Shown here: in pieces, positions 34,670 to 46,730 of the stretch
Numbering within the stretch: the first letter of the stretch is position 1
Layout: each line of letters opens with the position of its first letter
Assembly (NCBI GenBank): GCA_027627225.1
Contig: CM051030.1
Span: 4,183,501 to 4,247,500 of the forward strand
Direction of reading: 5' to 3'
DNA length: 64,000 nucleotides
Source of the DNA: Congeria kusceri
Lineage: Eukaryota > Mollusca > Bivalvia > Myida > Dreissenidae
Position numbers and translations under genes: made by a program
Notes under the pieces: generated by a model
What the model was told of the DNA's origin: nothing
The model's database searches: none
Seen by the model: the letters and a program-made list of their open reading frames with translations, nothing else

Positions 34670-34676
34670 ATTGATG

Positions 34677-35645
34677 GATTAAGAGTATGCATTAACATAA
34701 TTTATCATCATTGGACAGAAAATTATCAAAGAAAAAGCAAAACTTGATTTTATAGCACAGCCATCGCATTTATCGAATCGCAACTAGTTCTACAAAACTG
34801 TCTGCGAAAAAGACATCAAAATCTACTGTTTCTGCATTTTCCAGAATTGTCACCGAATTAAGAAAAAAGGTTCACGTAAGAATATCGAGAAAAATGATTT
34901 GAGAAACATTAGCAAAAACACCGCACTTCCACTAACGGATGTTTTACATCAAATCGATCCTATCCCCCTTTGCGTATTGTTCAAATACTTTAATTTTCAA
35001 ACCTGTCACAACAGGATGGTCTTCATCTGTACCAGTTCTCAGGTGAGCGCTTTGGGCCACCATGGCCCTCTTGTTATCAAATTTATTCTCTCAGTCTTTT
35101 GGAAAATATTAAGGTTTTAACAATCAATCCATAGTCTTAATAGTAACAACAGCTACAACAACAACAACAATAATAATACTTATCATTATTATTATTATAC
35201 TTTTGCTCCCTATATTTTATTTTACTGTTGTTGTTAACTACTGTTTGTGATGCCACAAGCTTTGTTTTGCAATAATTGAGAACCGACCACGGAAAATTAC
35301 GACAATTTTGCATTATGAAATGGCATCTATGACAAATTAGGGATTACACAAGCAAATTATTTAGTTGCCCCATTTGTCACATTCGCCTATCCGTGGAGAC
35401 CAGGTATAGAGGCCCTTTTCAGACAAGTTGGCGGACCCTTGTCAAAACATCCACACTTTGGCACTCAGTACCCAAAAATATAATTTTAAAAACAATTAGG
35501 ACATCACCTATATACAACGACCGTTATCAGGTAATTATACCACCGACCCATATAGTGCCTACATGATCCCATTTTCATTTGATATGTTACGCTTTAATTA
35601 ATATAGAAACTTAAAACAAGATTCTGTGTTTGATAAGCACACATA
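34677..35645. other. No gene seen; short AAC/AAT microsatellite
   Basis: Unassigned AT-rich DNA with a compound (AAC)n(AAT)n microsatellite at about 35150-35180. No other feature could be supported. Confidence 0.45.
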
Positions 35646-35649
35646 CACC

Positions 35650-36085
35650 AGGTTGGTGCTGGGTAGCCCATTTCTTAGTCCAAATTAGGTCAAGGTTTGG
35701 GTGATATGGATGGATTGGGAACGGTCAAAATTGTGCAAATATCCAAGTGTTGTAGTAAGCGGTGCTGGTGCTAGACGAAACCGTAAATCTACTTAACCTT
35801 GTTACGGACGGAAGGACGGAAAGACGGAGGGACGGTAAAATCTAGTTAACCAAGAAATGGCACTTTTGAATTATTATAAGTGCAAATTAGGTCAAGGTCA
35901 AGGTCAAAGTTAGGTTGGGTGATATGGGTGGATTGGGAATGGTCATAAGCAACTACTGTGTAAGTGTTGTAGTAAGCGGTGTTGGTGCTAGACGAAACGG
36001 TAAAATCAACGTAACCTTGTCACGGTCGGAAGGACGGACAGGACGATCACTATATGCCTCCAGCATCAAGATGCCGGGGGCATAA
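35650..36085. mobile_element. Hairpin-ended dispersed repeat (family B, copy 2, inverted)
   Basis: Reverse complement of the type at 9527-9935: GCCCATTTCTTAGTCCAAATT at the left, two repeats with AAGTGTTGTAGTAAGCGGTG, a GGACGGAAGGACGG run, and the terminal near-palindrome ATGCCTCCAGCATCAAGATG followed by CCGGGGGCATA. A triple direct repeat of AGGTCA occupies 35889-35906. Confidence 0.75.
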
Positions 36086-36424
36086 AAAGTTACAGAATTT
36101 TAAGTTGTAAATTTTGATTGTTACATTATCAAAACTTTGTAATTCAGTTTATTCTAGCTTGTTTTGTCTTAATTTAAGTATGGAATTATTGTAACTCGTA
36201 TTAAAACAACTGCTTTAAAGAATTTGCTTATTTTTCCTTTGTTTCTTTCATTAATTTCGGCCATTATGTTGACGTTTTGCATTTAAAGAACTTGTTTTAG
36301 GATCAAAATATTTAGCCGTAATTTCTTATCTTTAATTAAACAATAATTGAAAGTAAGTCTTCTGATATAAATAAACATGCATACTCTGAAATATCTCAAT
36401 AAATATAACTTTAATGCATTTTTA

Positions 36425-36950
36425 TAAAAATCAAAACGCTGACAGCGTAGAAAGACTGTTGACGGCAAAAGAAACTAAAAGCATGTGCATTATGAGTGTA
36501 GTTTTGCTAAAATAATTAATATTTGTTTGACTGAAGCTAAATTTCCTTCGAACTTAAAAGACCAATCCGGGTCTTGCCACGGACAGTTAAAACTCATCCC
36601 CAGCTATTGTTAACGGAATAATTTCCATTCATCAAAAATCACAAACATTACCACGTGTCGTTTGGAATATCACAAACACATTCCAAGTGCTCTTTTGTAT
36701 GAAATCGTTTAATCGCTAAACACGTGATATCCCAGTGCGACGATTGGTTAATATTGCAGATTAATTTGAATATGATTGACATTTTTGGAAGCGTCTATAA
36801 TGTAGCTTCTTATTTAGTAGTATACGATATCATAATAAAAACTAATTTGCAAGTAACGAACACATATTGTTTTCGAGCTAAATATCTTACGCAAGCGGAA
36901 TGAAATACATGCCAGCTAACAAGTCAATCTGCAACGGGCCAAAATAAATA
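36425..36950. repeat. Dispersed repeat, inverse of 8095-8365
   Basis: Shares CTGACAGCGTAGAAAGACTG near the left and TAACAAGTCAATCTGCAACG near the right with the opposite strand of 8095-8365. About 250 bp longer than the other copy, so one has lost or the other gained sequence. Confidence 0.65.
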
Positions 36951-37032
36951 AGAAATCTATAATTAACACCCATTAAATATGCCACTACATTTTTTTTACA
37001 TGATGTAATTACATTGCCTTTCGAAATATGAA

Positions 37033-37414
37033 TACTGTAGAATGCTTAAAATTGGTGAGGACGAATTTTCGCGTTTTTCTCCCAAAATGATCAGTTTTAT
37101 TTAATTCGCGTGTTCTTGAATTCACGTCATCGTGAAAAATGAAAGTAAATTGACCCAATAGGAACATTATCATCGACTGCCACTAGCTTCATCCTACCAT
37201 TAATGAAACATAATGTTATTTATTGAATCAAGTTTTAGTTATGGCTGAGAGTGAGAAAATACAACGCACAGTAACAATGGGTTACTTTCACACATCTTCA
37301 CACCTTTTCAGGTTTGTCACACATTTATTCGCGCTGGTTTTGAATTCGCGAGGAAATAAAATCGCGAATATTAGCGAAAATAAAACCCACGCGAATAAAA
37401 CCAGTTCTACAGTA
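37033..37414. mobile_element. MITE with TA target
   Basis: TACTGTAGAA at 37033 mirrors TTCTACAGTA ending at 37414, leaving TA on both sides as in Tc1/mariner-type and related MITEs. The interior is rich in TTCGCG/CGCGAA. A TA target is inferred from the palindromic ends and cannot be distinguished from TIR sequence. Confidence 0.65.
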
Positions 37415-37736
37415 GTTTGCAGAATGTCTAAAATTAAAATAATATTATGTGTATTTAATGAAGAGTTATAGCTGTCACCTGATTGAAACTTAATTGTGGG
37501 AAGCCTATTTTGCATAGCCAGACCTAAAAAAACAAACTACCTCAAGTGTAGCAGAGGCCCTGAATTACAGGGTTGATATTAAGTTCTGGTATGTGTCCAT
37601 TAGCGTTAGGAATACACTGTCACTAGATTGGGATATTTTACATTGACACCACTTATGTCATCGCTCGCGCGCTTAACCAAGATATTTTGTTTTGGTTGTT
37701 TGATCGTTTTGACAGCTCTATGTTTGCAAGTGAAAA

Positions 37737-37990
37737 ATGCACTCACAACAGGTAAGAATGAGTAATAAACTATTAAATTTGATTCTCTGTTTATTATTTT
37801 ATAGACTTAATCTACCAATTTATCAATCCACACTTGTTTCCATTTTATTATTTTGTATTGTGTTTTCGCCGATCTGACCTGTCTGATTACAGGCTGCTGA
37901 GCGAGACCGTACGCTATTTGTTGCAGAGTTGGGAGCCAACATCAATTACACAATGGCATATGTAAACAAATGGTTGATGGAAACACATGT
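37737..37990 (+). CDS. Putative start of a small spliced gene (two exons)
   Basis: Exon 1: ATG at 37737 gives MHSQQ and ends CAG|gtaaga at 37751. Exon 2 (37893-37990) follows a good acceptor (gtctgattacag), reads AAERDRTLFVAELGANINYT then MAYVNKWLMETH, and ends at GT|gtaagt. Both splice junctions agree in phase (phase 0, intron 141 bp). A further acceptor at about 38113 (ttgtatttag) would add VAAQFRAGNQ before a stop, giving a protein of about 49 residues, but that exon is uncertain. No family is recognised; RTLFVAEL is faintly like an RNP2 strand of RRM proteins, but what follows does not fit. Support is two clean splice sites around an open frame. Confidence 0.35.
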
Positions 37991-38646
37991 GTAAGTGAAA
38001 TATAAATCCCTATTTTAGGATAAATACATGACATGCAAATGTAAATATAAGGCAAGTGATGTTTTTTATCATGTACTTTAGCTTGAGTGCTAAAAAATTT
38101 TGATTGTATTTAGGGCCGCTCAATTTCGGGCTGGGAATCAAGTATGAATACTTGCCATTGCCGAGATCGTTTAATCGCGATCTTAAATTTTATATTTACC
38201 TTATATTGATTTTAATAAAATTAGTTAATTAATACACAAAATAAACCCTTTTGAGACATTATATAGCAGTTTAATGTGTGTGCATGTATTAGTTTTCCAA
38301 ATAGCAGAAAGAAAACACAAGTCAAGTGACAAGTAGAGCTGCAATATCAGGAGCGTTACATTCGAAGTTTTTTAGAAACCTGCATTTTTCAAGTCACAAA
38401 CAAGAAATAACGTAAGTTTTGCCCAAGTTAGCCTAAATATGCGCTGGTGCACGTAAATCCCAAATCAATTAAAAAAGATAAGAAAACATTGAATGCGAAA
38501 CTCCTATCAAAACAATGGCGTAATACACACGCACAAGTACATGACGTATGGCGGAACAACAATACCGCAAACTACCAGGAAAATTTACATCCCCAGTGTG
38601 GAAATACTTACATATTTTTAAACAAGATTTGTCAGAGGACAGCGCG
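37991..38646. other. No certain gene
   Basis: May hold a third exon of the putative gene at about 38113-38150 and its 3' UTR. The remainder is AT-rich and unassigned. Confidence 0.3.
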
Positions 38647-39481
38647 TTCGACTATTCGAAGTTTTTCAGTTGGCATATATGTTGGGTAGTGAAAGGGGCA
38701 TAAATTTGTTAAAATACAATATTTTTAAGTGAAACCTTGTATAGCGTATACATTTTTGGAACAAATATTTTAACCACAAAGTCTATGTAAAAAGTGGGCT
38801 AACTCTGTCAAAATACAAAACAAAGTTATGGGTAATGTTGCCCCTGATACTGCAGTTGATGACAAAGGTTAGTTCCAAGTTTCAAGTGAATAACTTATGT
38901 AGTTTTGATGTTACCAAACTTTTCAATATAAACTTTAAACAGAAAATCTAACTGAAAAGGGGGCATAACTCTGTCAAAATACAAAATATAGTTATGGGTA
39001 ATGTTGCCCCTGGTACTAGAGTTGATGATAAAGGTTAGTTCCAAGTTTCAAGTGAATAACTTATGTAGTTTTGAAGTTACAAAACTTTTGAATATAAACT
39101 GCAAACAGAAAATCTAAGTGAAAAAGGGGCATAAATCTGTCAAAATACAAAACAGAGTTATACGGAATGTTGCCCTTGATACGGGAGTTGCTGACAACGG
39201 TCAGTTACAAGTTTCAAGTAAATAACTTATGTAGTTTTGAAATTAGGAAACTTTTGAATATAAACTTTAACCAGAAAATCTTAGTGAAAAAGGGGCATAA
39301 CTCTGTCAAAATACAAAACAGAGTTATGGGGAATGTTGCCCCTGACACTGGAGTTGATGACAAAGGTATATTCCAAGTTTCATTTGAATAACTTACGTAG
39401 TTTTGAAGTTACAAGACTTTTGACTAAAAACGCCGGAGGTTGTAGGAAAGCTCACCTATTCTTCGATAATCGAGCTAAAAA
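38647..39481. mobile_element. TIR element with internal ~167-bp tandem units (family A, copy 2)
   Basis: Left end TTCGACTATTCGAAG and right end CTTCGATAATCGAGCTAAAA are inverted. Inside are five units starting AGGGGCATAACTCTGTCAAA at about 38693, 38794, 38958, 39125 and 39292. Same family and layout as 8384-9044, with more units. Confidence 0.8.
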
Positions 39482-39953
39482 TAACGAGAAGAAAGCGATA
39501 GATTGGTTTAATAGGATTAGTCTTCATGACTCATGAGAGTGTTTTCCAGTATCACAATTTGTAACAGCTGATTCGTGGTTTGATCTGTGAATCGTAAACC
39601 CTGACTCGTGGATCGAATCGGATAGTCACTTACCCAACGATCCACAGCCCTTATTGTATTTATATTTATGGCAGTTTACTCCGTGAAGTTGACGTTTTCG
39701 GAATGGGTCAGAGTCGGTCACAGTAACTATGTTTTGTGTTATTTCTTTTACAAAACATGGTAAGTTTTGTACGTTTCCTGAAAGGAAGCTCATTTCTGCA
39801 TCGAATAAGATCAAGTTTATGAAAATAAATGTACAATTATTGAAGTTATGACTTTCAAACCGAAGCACCCTTTGTTTCGGGCATTTGGAGTTTGATACCT
39901 CGTTATATATATATATTTGATAGTGTCATTAAAATTGATGTGTTCACTAATAA

Positions 39954-41231
39954 TTCACAGGTGGTTCACTTGTGGCTATGATAATAATTAGTAACGAGAG
40001 ATGTTTGTAAAACATGTATGCCTCCCGACTTGCAGACAAGTTGTGAATATGTGAATTGCTAAGAATCTTTTTTTATAGGCAATCCCAAGCAAACTCTCGA
40101 TATATGGTATATATGTATGAAGTTTCATTAAAATATCTTGATGCGTTCTCAAGTTATTGAGCGGAAAACGTTTTTCTATTTTTAGTAATGGTGACGTTGA
40201 CCCCACCCACCCCATATGAAATCCCAAGATAGGTCTCAATATAAGGTATCTATGTATGAAGGTTCATTAAAATATCTGGATGCGTTCTCAAGTAATTGAG
40301 CTGAAACTGTTTTTCTATTTTTACGGTTACCTTGACCCCACCCACCCCATATACAATCCCAAGTGAGGTCTCGATATAAAGTATATATGTATGAAGTTTT
40401 ATTAAAATATCTTGATGCGTTCTCAAGTTATTGTGCTGAAACTGTTTTTCCTATTTTTAGTAATGGTGACCTTGACCCCACCCATCCCATATGCAATCCC
40501 AAGCGAGGTCTGAATATAAGGTATCTAGGTATGAAGTTTAATTAAATTATCTCGATGCGTTCTTAAGTTATTGAGTGGAAACCGTTTTTCTATTTTTAGT
40601 AATGGTGACCTTGACCTCGACCCCACCCACCCCATATGCAATCCCAAGCGAGTTCTCAATGCAAGGTATCTATATATAAAGTTTCATTAAAATATCTCAA
40701 TGCTTTCTCAAGTTATTGAGGGGAAAACGTTTTTCTAATTTTAGCAACGGTGACCTTGACCTTTGACCTGTTGACCTCAACATTTATAGGGTTCTTCCTT
40801 TCCTCCCAAATAACCAGCGTACGAACTTTTATGATCGTAGGTCAAAGCGTTCTCAATATATCGTGGTCAACAGTTTTTCTATTTTTAGTAACGGTGACCT
40901 TGACCCCACCCACCCCATATGCAATCCCAAGCGAGGTCTCGATGTAAGGTATCTATGTATAAAGTTTCATTAAAATATCTCAATGCATTCTCAAGTTATT
41001 GAGGGGAAACCGTTTTTCTATTTTTAGCAACGGCGACCTTGACCTTTGACCTCAAAATTTATAGGGTTCTTCCTTTTCTCACAAGTAACCAGTGTACCAA
41101 CTTTTATGATCGTAGATCTCAAGATATCGTGCGGAAACGAAATGGTCTACGGACCGACCGACCGACCGACAAGTGCAAAGAAAGATGGGGGTCATAATTA
41201 TTATCATAGCCACACGCTAACCACCTGTGAA
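39954..41231. mobile_element. TIR element with internal ~140-bp tandem units (family D)
   Basis: The ends TTCACAGGTGGTT (39954) and AACCACCTGTGAA (to 41231), each followed inward by GGCTATGATAATAATTA in inverted form, are flanked by TAA on both sides (39951-39953 and 41232-41234). Seven or so units (GTATCTATGTATGAAGTTTC, ATCTCAATGCGTTCTCAAG, CGTTTTTCTATTTTTAG, GGTGACCTTGACC) fill the body, closing with an ACCG run at about 41153-41170. Perfect TGACCTTGACCT at 40606 and 40751. A related partial array without these ends is at 50180-50800. Confidence 0.85.
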
Positions 41232-41344
41232 TAACAGTATTGATTAAATAAAATAATTGTAAATAAATTATTGTAGTTTATGATTTTAAGATTATAATTG
41301 ACTTTATGGGATTTGCAAATCAAGTTTTACTTCTTTAAATAGGT

Positions 41345-43200
41345 GCGATACTTTGTCAACAAACGTTTTCAAAATGGCGGCCGTTTTAGTTGAATGCCGG
41401 TAAATTGCAAAACGATGCTTTGAGTTGAGATTTTGTGAATTGTTTCACAAAATCTTACTTAAACTTTTTCAGGAAAATCACCATTTTGGGGTTAATTTTG
41501 CGTTTTTCGGCCGATTTTTAGAAATCTATATACGCACACTTGGTCCTTAGTTACGTGGAATATTATAGTATTTCCGAGGACCGCTAAAAAGGAAGTGTTC
41601 CAATGAAACATAAATTATGATGTAAATTGTCTTAATCAGTAAACATACACCTGACATTTTCATTATTTTAAACTAATGCAAATGTTACAAACTGTGAAAC
41701 AATGGTGTGGACAGTACTGACTTCTGTGAATGTTTTAAATATACCAGGAAAGGTGAATAGGATTGTTTTATCATATTCTCATGAATACATTTCAAGAAAC
41801 AAAATAACACTTTCCACCATTCATTATGTTGGTGGCACTTAACAGTTTTAACCAAAAAATCGAATTGGCAGGGGAGAAAATTCTAACAAATAGGGAAACA
41901 GTGCAACTGAGCAGCATTTTGAGTGTTTTAGAAGTTGTATCAGATTTAAGAGCTGGAGTTTTTAAATGCATGCTTAGTGAATTCGAAAATGTGACTTATG
42001 TAAAGCCAGTGTATGTGTTGAGCCACCTTGCACATAAAATTCGTAAATGAGGATTCGTAGCTCTGAACGCCATTTTGGCAGGATATTTAAAAGGGCGTAC
42101 ATACATTGGAATTTATTGGAAAATATGAATGATTGACCCCCAGTTTGCTCAGTTGCAATCAAGTACCTGGTAACTTATGCAGACAGGCATGCAGTGTTGG
42201 AGGTGCTCGCATTCGCAGGAAAGTTGCAAATTGATGTTGAAAATTACTGAAATGGTCGCAAAAACTGGTGACATTTGAACCCCAAAATTGACTGATGATG
42301 CATATTAAAATTATAGTGGAACTGTGTGCATAATTATTTTCCATACATTTTTGTAAAGCCGCAGCCACAACAATATTGACATGATGTTTGGTTTGATTTC
42401 AGGTGTTGACATTATCAGTGTGTGCAAGATGGCTCGAACCCAGACCCCGCCAGGCCGGGTCAAAAGCCCGAGAAGGGTAGTTTGTACTTTAGCGGTCCCC
42501 GGAAAATCTAAATGTAAACAACCTTTTGCGCATGTGTTGACGTTGCTATGCATGACTTGTCTTGTTCCAGTCGGCCGCCATTTTTTTATCGATTCGTAAT
42601 TTTTTTCTTGGAAAAAATATCATTGTTTTGAATCAAAACAGGATGAAAATATGAGTCACACGGCGTTTGAGTGTTTATAAGCCGGGGTGTGGGGCGGCAG
42701 CCCCCAAAATCAGTCAATCCGCTAATTAACAGTTCAAATTTTTTTGTGGTTTACTGCTACAGGACTACTGCTTTCAGTTGAGACGTGTACACTTGCAACT
42801 AATGGATGCACAGAAGGCTGTATTGAACATTTCTTTATATTGCTATCATGTTCTCTGTTAATTTTTTTTGTAATTTGTGATTTTCAGATTATAAATCGCT
42901 TTATTCCATTTGCAAAATGAGTTAAATCGTTAGGCATGACTGCGTCAATAACCATTTTCAAAATGGCCGAGCTTTTTGTAGAAGGCAGGTTACTCGCAAA
43001 GACATGCGATTATGAATTCGTATATTGTGAAATATTTCACAAAATATTCATAAAACTTTGCCCCAAAATCACGATTTTGGGGTTATTTTTCCGTATTACG
43101 GTTGATTATCAAGAATCGCCACGTTAGCACGCGGCTCACTATATTTACGCGCACCTAGTCCTTAGTTACGTAGATTATATATAGTATTTCCGCTAAAGTA
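41345..43200. repeat. Diverged direct repeat pair flanking ~1.35 kb
   Basis: 41345-41590 and 42930-43200 share, in order, TTTTCAAAATGGC, GAATTGTTTCACAAAAT/GAAATATTTCACAAAATAT, CACCATTTTGGGGTTA/CACGATTTTGGGGTTA, and CTTGGTCCTTAGTTACGT/CCTAGTCCTTAGTTACGT. Identity is moderate. The central part has an unassigned 74-codon plus frame (41826-42050, MLVALNSFNQKIELAG) and an exon-like stretch at about 42403-42480 (MARTQTPPGRVKSPRR after a tttcag acceptor). Neither is recognised. Confidence 0.55.
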
Positions 43201-44254
43201 AAGGTGTTCCCCCGAGAAACTAAATAGTTCCCCCTGTAGCTTAGTACCACGAAAACTAGTTGGACCATAATAATTGGTGACGAACGAGGAGCGCAATAGG
43301 TCGCGAAAATATGCACATTTGACAAAATCATAAATATTTATATCCATAGTTACAATCTGTAATGCAAATCCGGGGTCATATTATAAAAACGTACGAAACT
43401 ATACCTTTAAACTTTAACGTCATGCATACTCCATAAAACTATTAGATTAATATGTATAGTTCAATTTTAATGTCGTCTTCCATTTTTCATGAAAAACTGT
43501 ACCTAATAATCCTATTCCAAATGGTAATCATTACATAGGTTATACACCAACAACTTTTGGCAATGACAAACTGTTAACCTTCGATCGAAATTGACCATGC
43601 TGTTTAACAAAATAATGTAATTATGTTTTATTAATTTGAAATGGGTACACTATTCAAACGTTTAATGCCGTTTTGACCGAATAGCTCTCTGATTTCATAC
43701 CTTATATTACATGCACAAGTAAAGGAATTCATCCAAAGACAGAGGAATTTTCATGAACAATCCCAGCAACTTTCATCAAACCAAGTTAGTGCATTATCTA
43801 AATTATCATTTGTAGCAAAACAATTTCTTAATGTTTTATTAAAAGCAGAATATAAACATGTAATAATGTTTTACTAAAAAAAAAACTTTTGCAGTGAAAT
43901 TTCGCATCTAAAGGCGCTCCGCCACTTTTAACCCTAAGTTGAAAAAAAAAAACACTGGAGCAAAATCATGTACTTAAAATTTTAATAGGAACGCTGTCTT
44001 TTGCATCATTCTGCTTCTATCGTGTTGTAAACCACAATAACCTGTTGTGTTTTTTTTAACAAATACAAAATGTAGTGGCATACTTGATGGATGTTTATTA
44101 TAGAAATCAACAAAATGTAGTGGCATACTTGATCAGTGCTCCAGCCAGAATTTAAAAAGGGCAGGGTGCTAATTCCTAAAAAGGGCACTTTTGAGCGTTC
44201 GTATTTTTGCAAGTACCAGTTTGGCAATTAGGACTGGTCATAGATGCACACAGA
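43201..44254. other. No gene seen
   Basis: Unassigned AT-rich DNA. A short duplication, ATGTAGTGGCATACTTGATG/C, occurs at about 44070-44090 and 44113-44132. Confidence 0.4.
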
Positions 44255-45385
44255 CCGATATGGGGCCCATATGGGCTTGCTAGTTAGAAACCCACATGGT
44301 CTATATTGATGGGACCCATATGGGCTTGCTATATGTGACCCATCTAGACCTGCTTGTTGGGGGCCAATATGAACTTTCTAGCTGGGGCCCATATGTGCTT
44401 GCTGTTGTTGACCCATCTAGGCCTGCTTGTTGGGGGCCCATATTACCTTTCTTACTAAGACCCATATGGGCTTGCTTTCTGGGGACCGACATGAGCTTTC
44501 TTGATGGGACTCATACGGATTTGCTTGTGTGAACCCATGTGGGCTTTCTTGCTGGGACCCATTTGAGCTTGTTGGCCTGGAACCCATCTGAGACTGATAT
44601 GGGCATGACATGTATGTGGGACCTACATGGGGCCTATGTAGTTAATACGCCCAGGCATATCCCACATCGGGCCCACATGGGCTGGCTTGCCAGGATCTAT
44701 ATGTGCTTAAGTTCTGGGTACGCAAATGGGCTTTTTTTATGGGACCCATATAGGGTTGCTTGAATGGAATCCATACGGGCTTGATTGCTGGGGACCCATG
44801 TGGGCTTGCTCTTTGTGACCCATATGGACTTGTTTGTTGGGGACCCAATGAGCCTTCTTGCTGGGGCCCATATGTGTTTGATTCTTTGGAACCCCTTGAG
44901 GACTCTCTTGCTGGGACCTATATGGGCTTTCTGTTGTTGATCCATATGGACATATTGTTCGGGACCCATATAGGCTTTCTTGCTGGGACCCATATGGGCT
45001 TGCTTGCCTGGGGACCTATATGGGCTTTCTTGCTAGGACCCATATGGGCTTTCTTGTAGTGCGCCCATTTTGGGCTTTCTTTCTGGGACCCACATGGCCT
45101 TGCTTGCCTAGGACCCAACTGGTTCTGATATGGGCAAGACCACACAAATGGGTCTCACATGCAGCCCATTTGGTACATTAGACCAGATAAAACCCTTTCC
45201 CGGCCCAAATGGGATGACTTACTAGGACCCATATGGGCATACTTGCTGGGAACCCATGTGGGTGTGTTGCTTGGTCCGATATAGGCCCGATATTGGCAGA
45301 AAAATATTATATGGGACACACATGGGGCTCATATGGTATATGTGCCCAGGTATAGCCCATTTTGGACCCATATGGGCTTGTTTGC
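44255..45385. repeat. CCCATATGGG-type minisatellite
   Basis: About 40 irregular units of 24-32 bp built on GGGACCCATATGGGCTTGCT with variants (CTTTCTTGCTGG, TGTTGACCCATCTAGG). Because CCCATATGGG is a palindrome, both strands give similar repetitive frames; several 60-100-codon open frames here are artefacts. Confidence 0.9.
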
Positions 45386-46439
45386 TGTGGAACTGTTCAA
45401 TTACAGTTTCAATTTCAATATCCATATATTAATGATGATATATTTCTGTAAGTAGCAGTGTAAAATTACTAAAATTATCTGACTTAAATTTTAAGAGTAT
45501 ATTTAAATATTTTTATTTTTATTTTCAAGGGTGTATCTAACGCAAAATCGAATGTACGCCCGAATAAAAAAAAACACATAATAACGCATCTGGAACGACA
45601 ACATACATAAAATTTCTTTTTAAATTTGCATCTGATAAATTGTAATTAGCATTTTTATACGTAATATACATTTTATTGAGCAATAAATCTGCCGGTTTCA
45701 AACTAATAGATTTGATTCCTTTTAAGATTCCGCTTTTATTTGCGTGCACTACATCAAATGCAGATGTATGTAACTTTAGATTTACTGATTACGCAGAATT
45801 TTCCATTTGGCTGATTTTCTCTTGAATTTTATGTTTATGCATTATACACTTCAATACAATGATCACAGGAGTATAGATACACCACAAGCAAATATTGTGA
45901 ACAAAACAAGAGCATGCCAAACTATATAATATATATGGTTATTGACAAAACAGACCGTTATGAAAATATATCGCAGTTACAAAAAGGACTCTACCAACTC
46001 CCACAAACTTTTATATTTATCTGGTAGTTGTGTGTGTTAGATAATTGCAAATGCTATTTTGCAACTAGTTTTAAGGCCATTAATTGTTGGATTTACCATT
46101 TTATGTTTTGGAATCAATATTTTAACAAGAAAGAACAAAAAACTCAAAACAGACTATATAAATAGTACAATATATCGGTTTTGACATTCATATTGCGATA
46201 CTTATGTGCAGAATCAAATATTGCAATATACCAATATACCGCGACACCCCTAGAAGGATGACGGTAGAGATAGGGAGGATGATGACTCTACATATTCAAT
46301 CAGAATATCTCACTTGGTGCACTATTTTCGGTTCATAACATCAGTCTGTTTTTGCACATGCCATGCCATAGTTGTGTCTCACAGTGTCTGTGCTAGATCA
46401 ATAGTTGAATTTCTTTCCATTTTCTTTCCGAAACTATAA
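45386..46439. other. No gene seen; solitary repeat fragment
   Basis: 45762-45825 repeats the lead-in of the 32.7-kb array (ATGTATGTAACTTTAGATT, GGCTGATTTTCTCTTGAA). The rest is unassigned. Confidence 0.45.
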
Positions 46440-46730
46440 ATGAGGGAAGAAACTATAGCTAGAAGTGTCCCACAACCATTATCCACTCTATCCCCACCAC
46501 CATCCTCCCTATCCCTACCATCAACCTAAGTAAGAAAATCCTAGCTAGAAGTGTCTCACAAACATCATCCCCTCTATCCCCACCATCATTCTCCCTGTCC
46601 CCACCATTATCCTCCCTTTCCCCACCATCATCCACGCTATCACCCCTATCATCCACGCAATCCCCACCATCATCACCTCAATCCCCACCATCATCCTCCC
46701 TATCTCCCCATCATCCTTCGAGATAAGTGA
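46440..46730. repeat. ATCCCCACCATCATCCTCC-type minisatellite
   Basis: About 18-bp pyrimidine-rich units in two blocks, the second preceded by a near copy of the 5' lead of the first (AGCTAGAAGTGTC(C/T)CACAA at about 46458 and 46544). Minus-strand Asp/Gly-rich frames here are artefacts. Confidence 0.85.

Noticed and set aside
37655..37751. Alternative reading with a signal-peptide-like start (MSSLARLTKIFCFGCLIVLT)
   Set aside because: It joins exon 2 out of phase and meets a stop at once (GGC TGC TGA); the downstream ATG at 37737 joins in phase.
44296..45145. Several frames with repeated Gly/Pro/His-Met-Gly motifs on both strands
   Set aside because: Produced by the CCCATATGGG minisatellite, which is palindromic and reads similarly on both strands.
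44255..45385. CCATATGG repeats as CArG boxes (SRF sites)
   Set aside because: A CArG box needs six A/T bases between CC and GG; here there are four.
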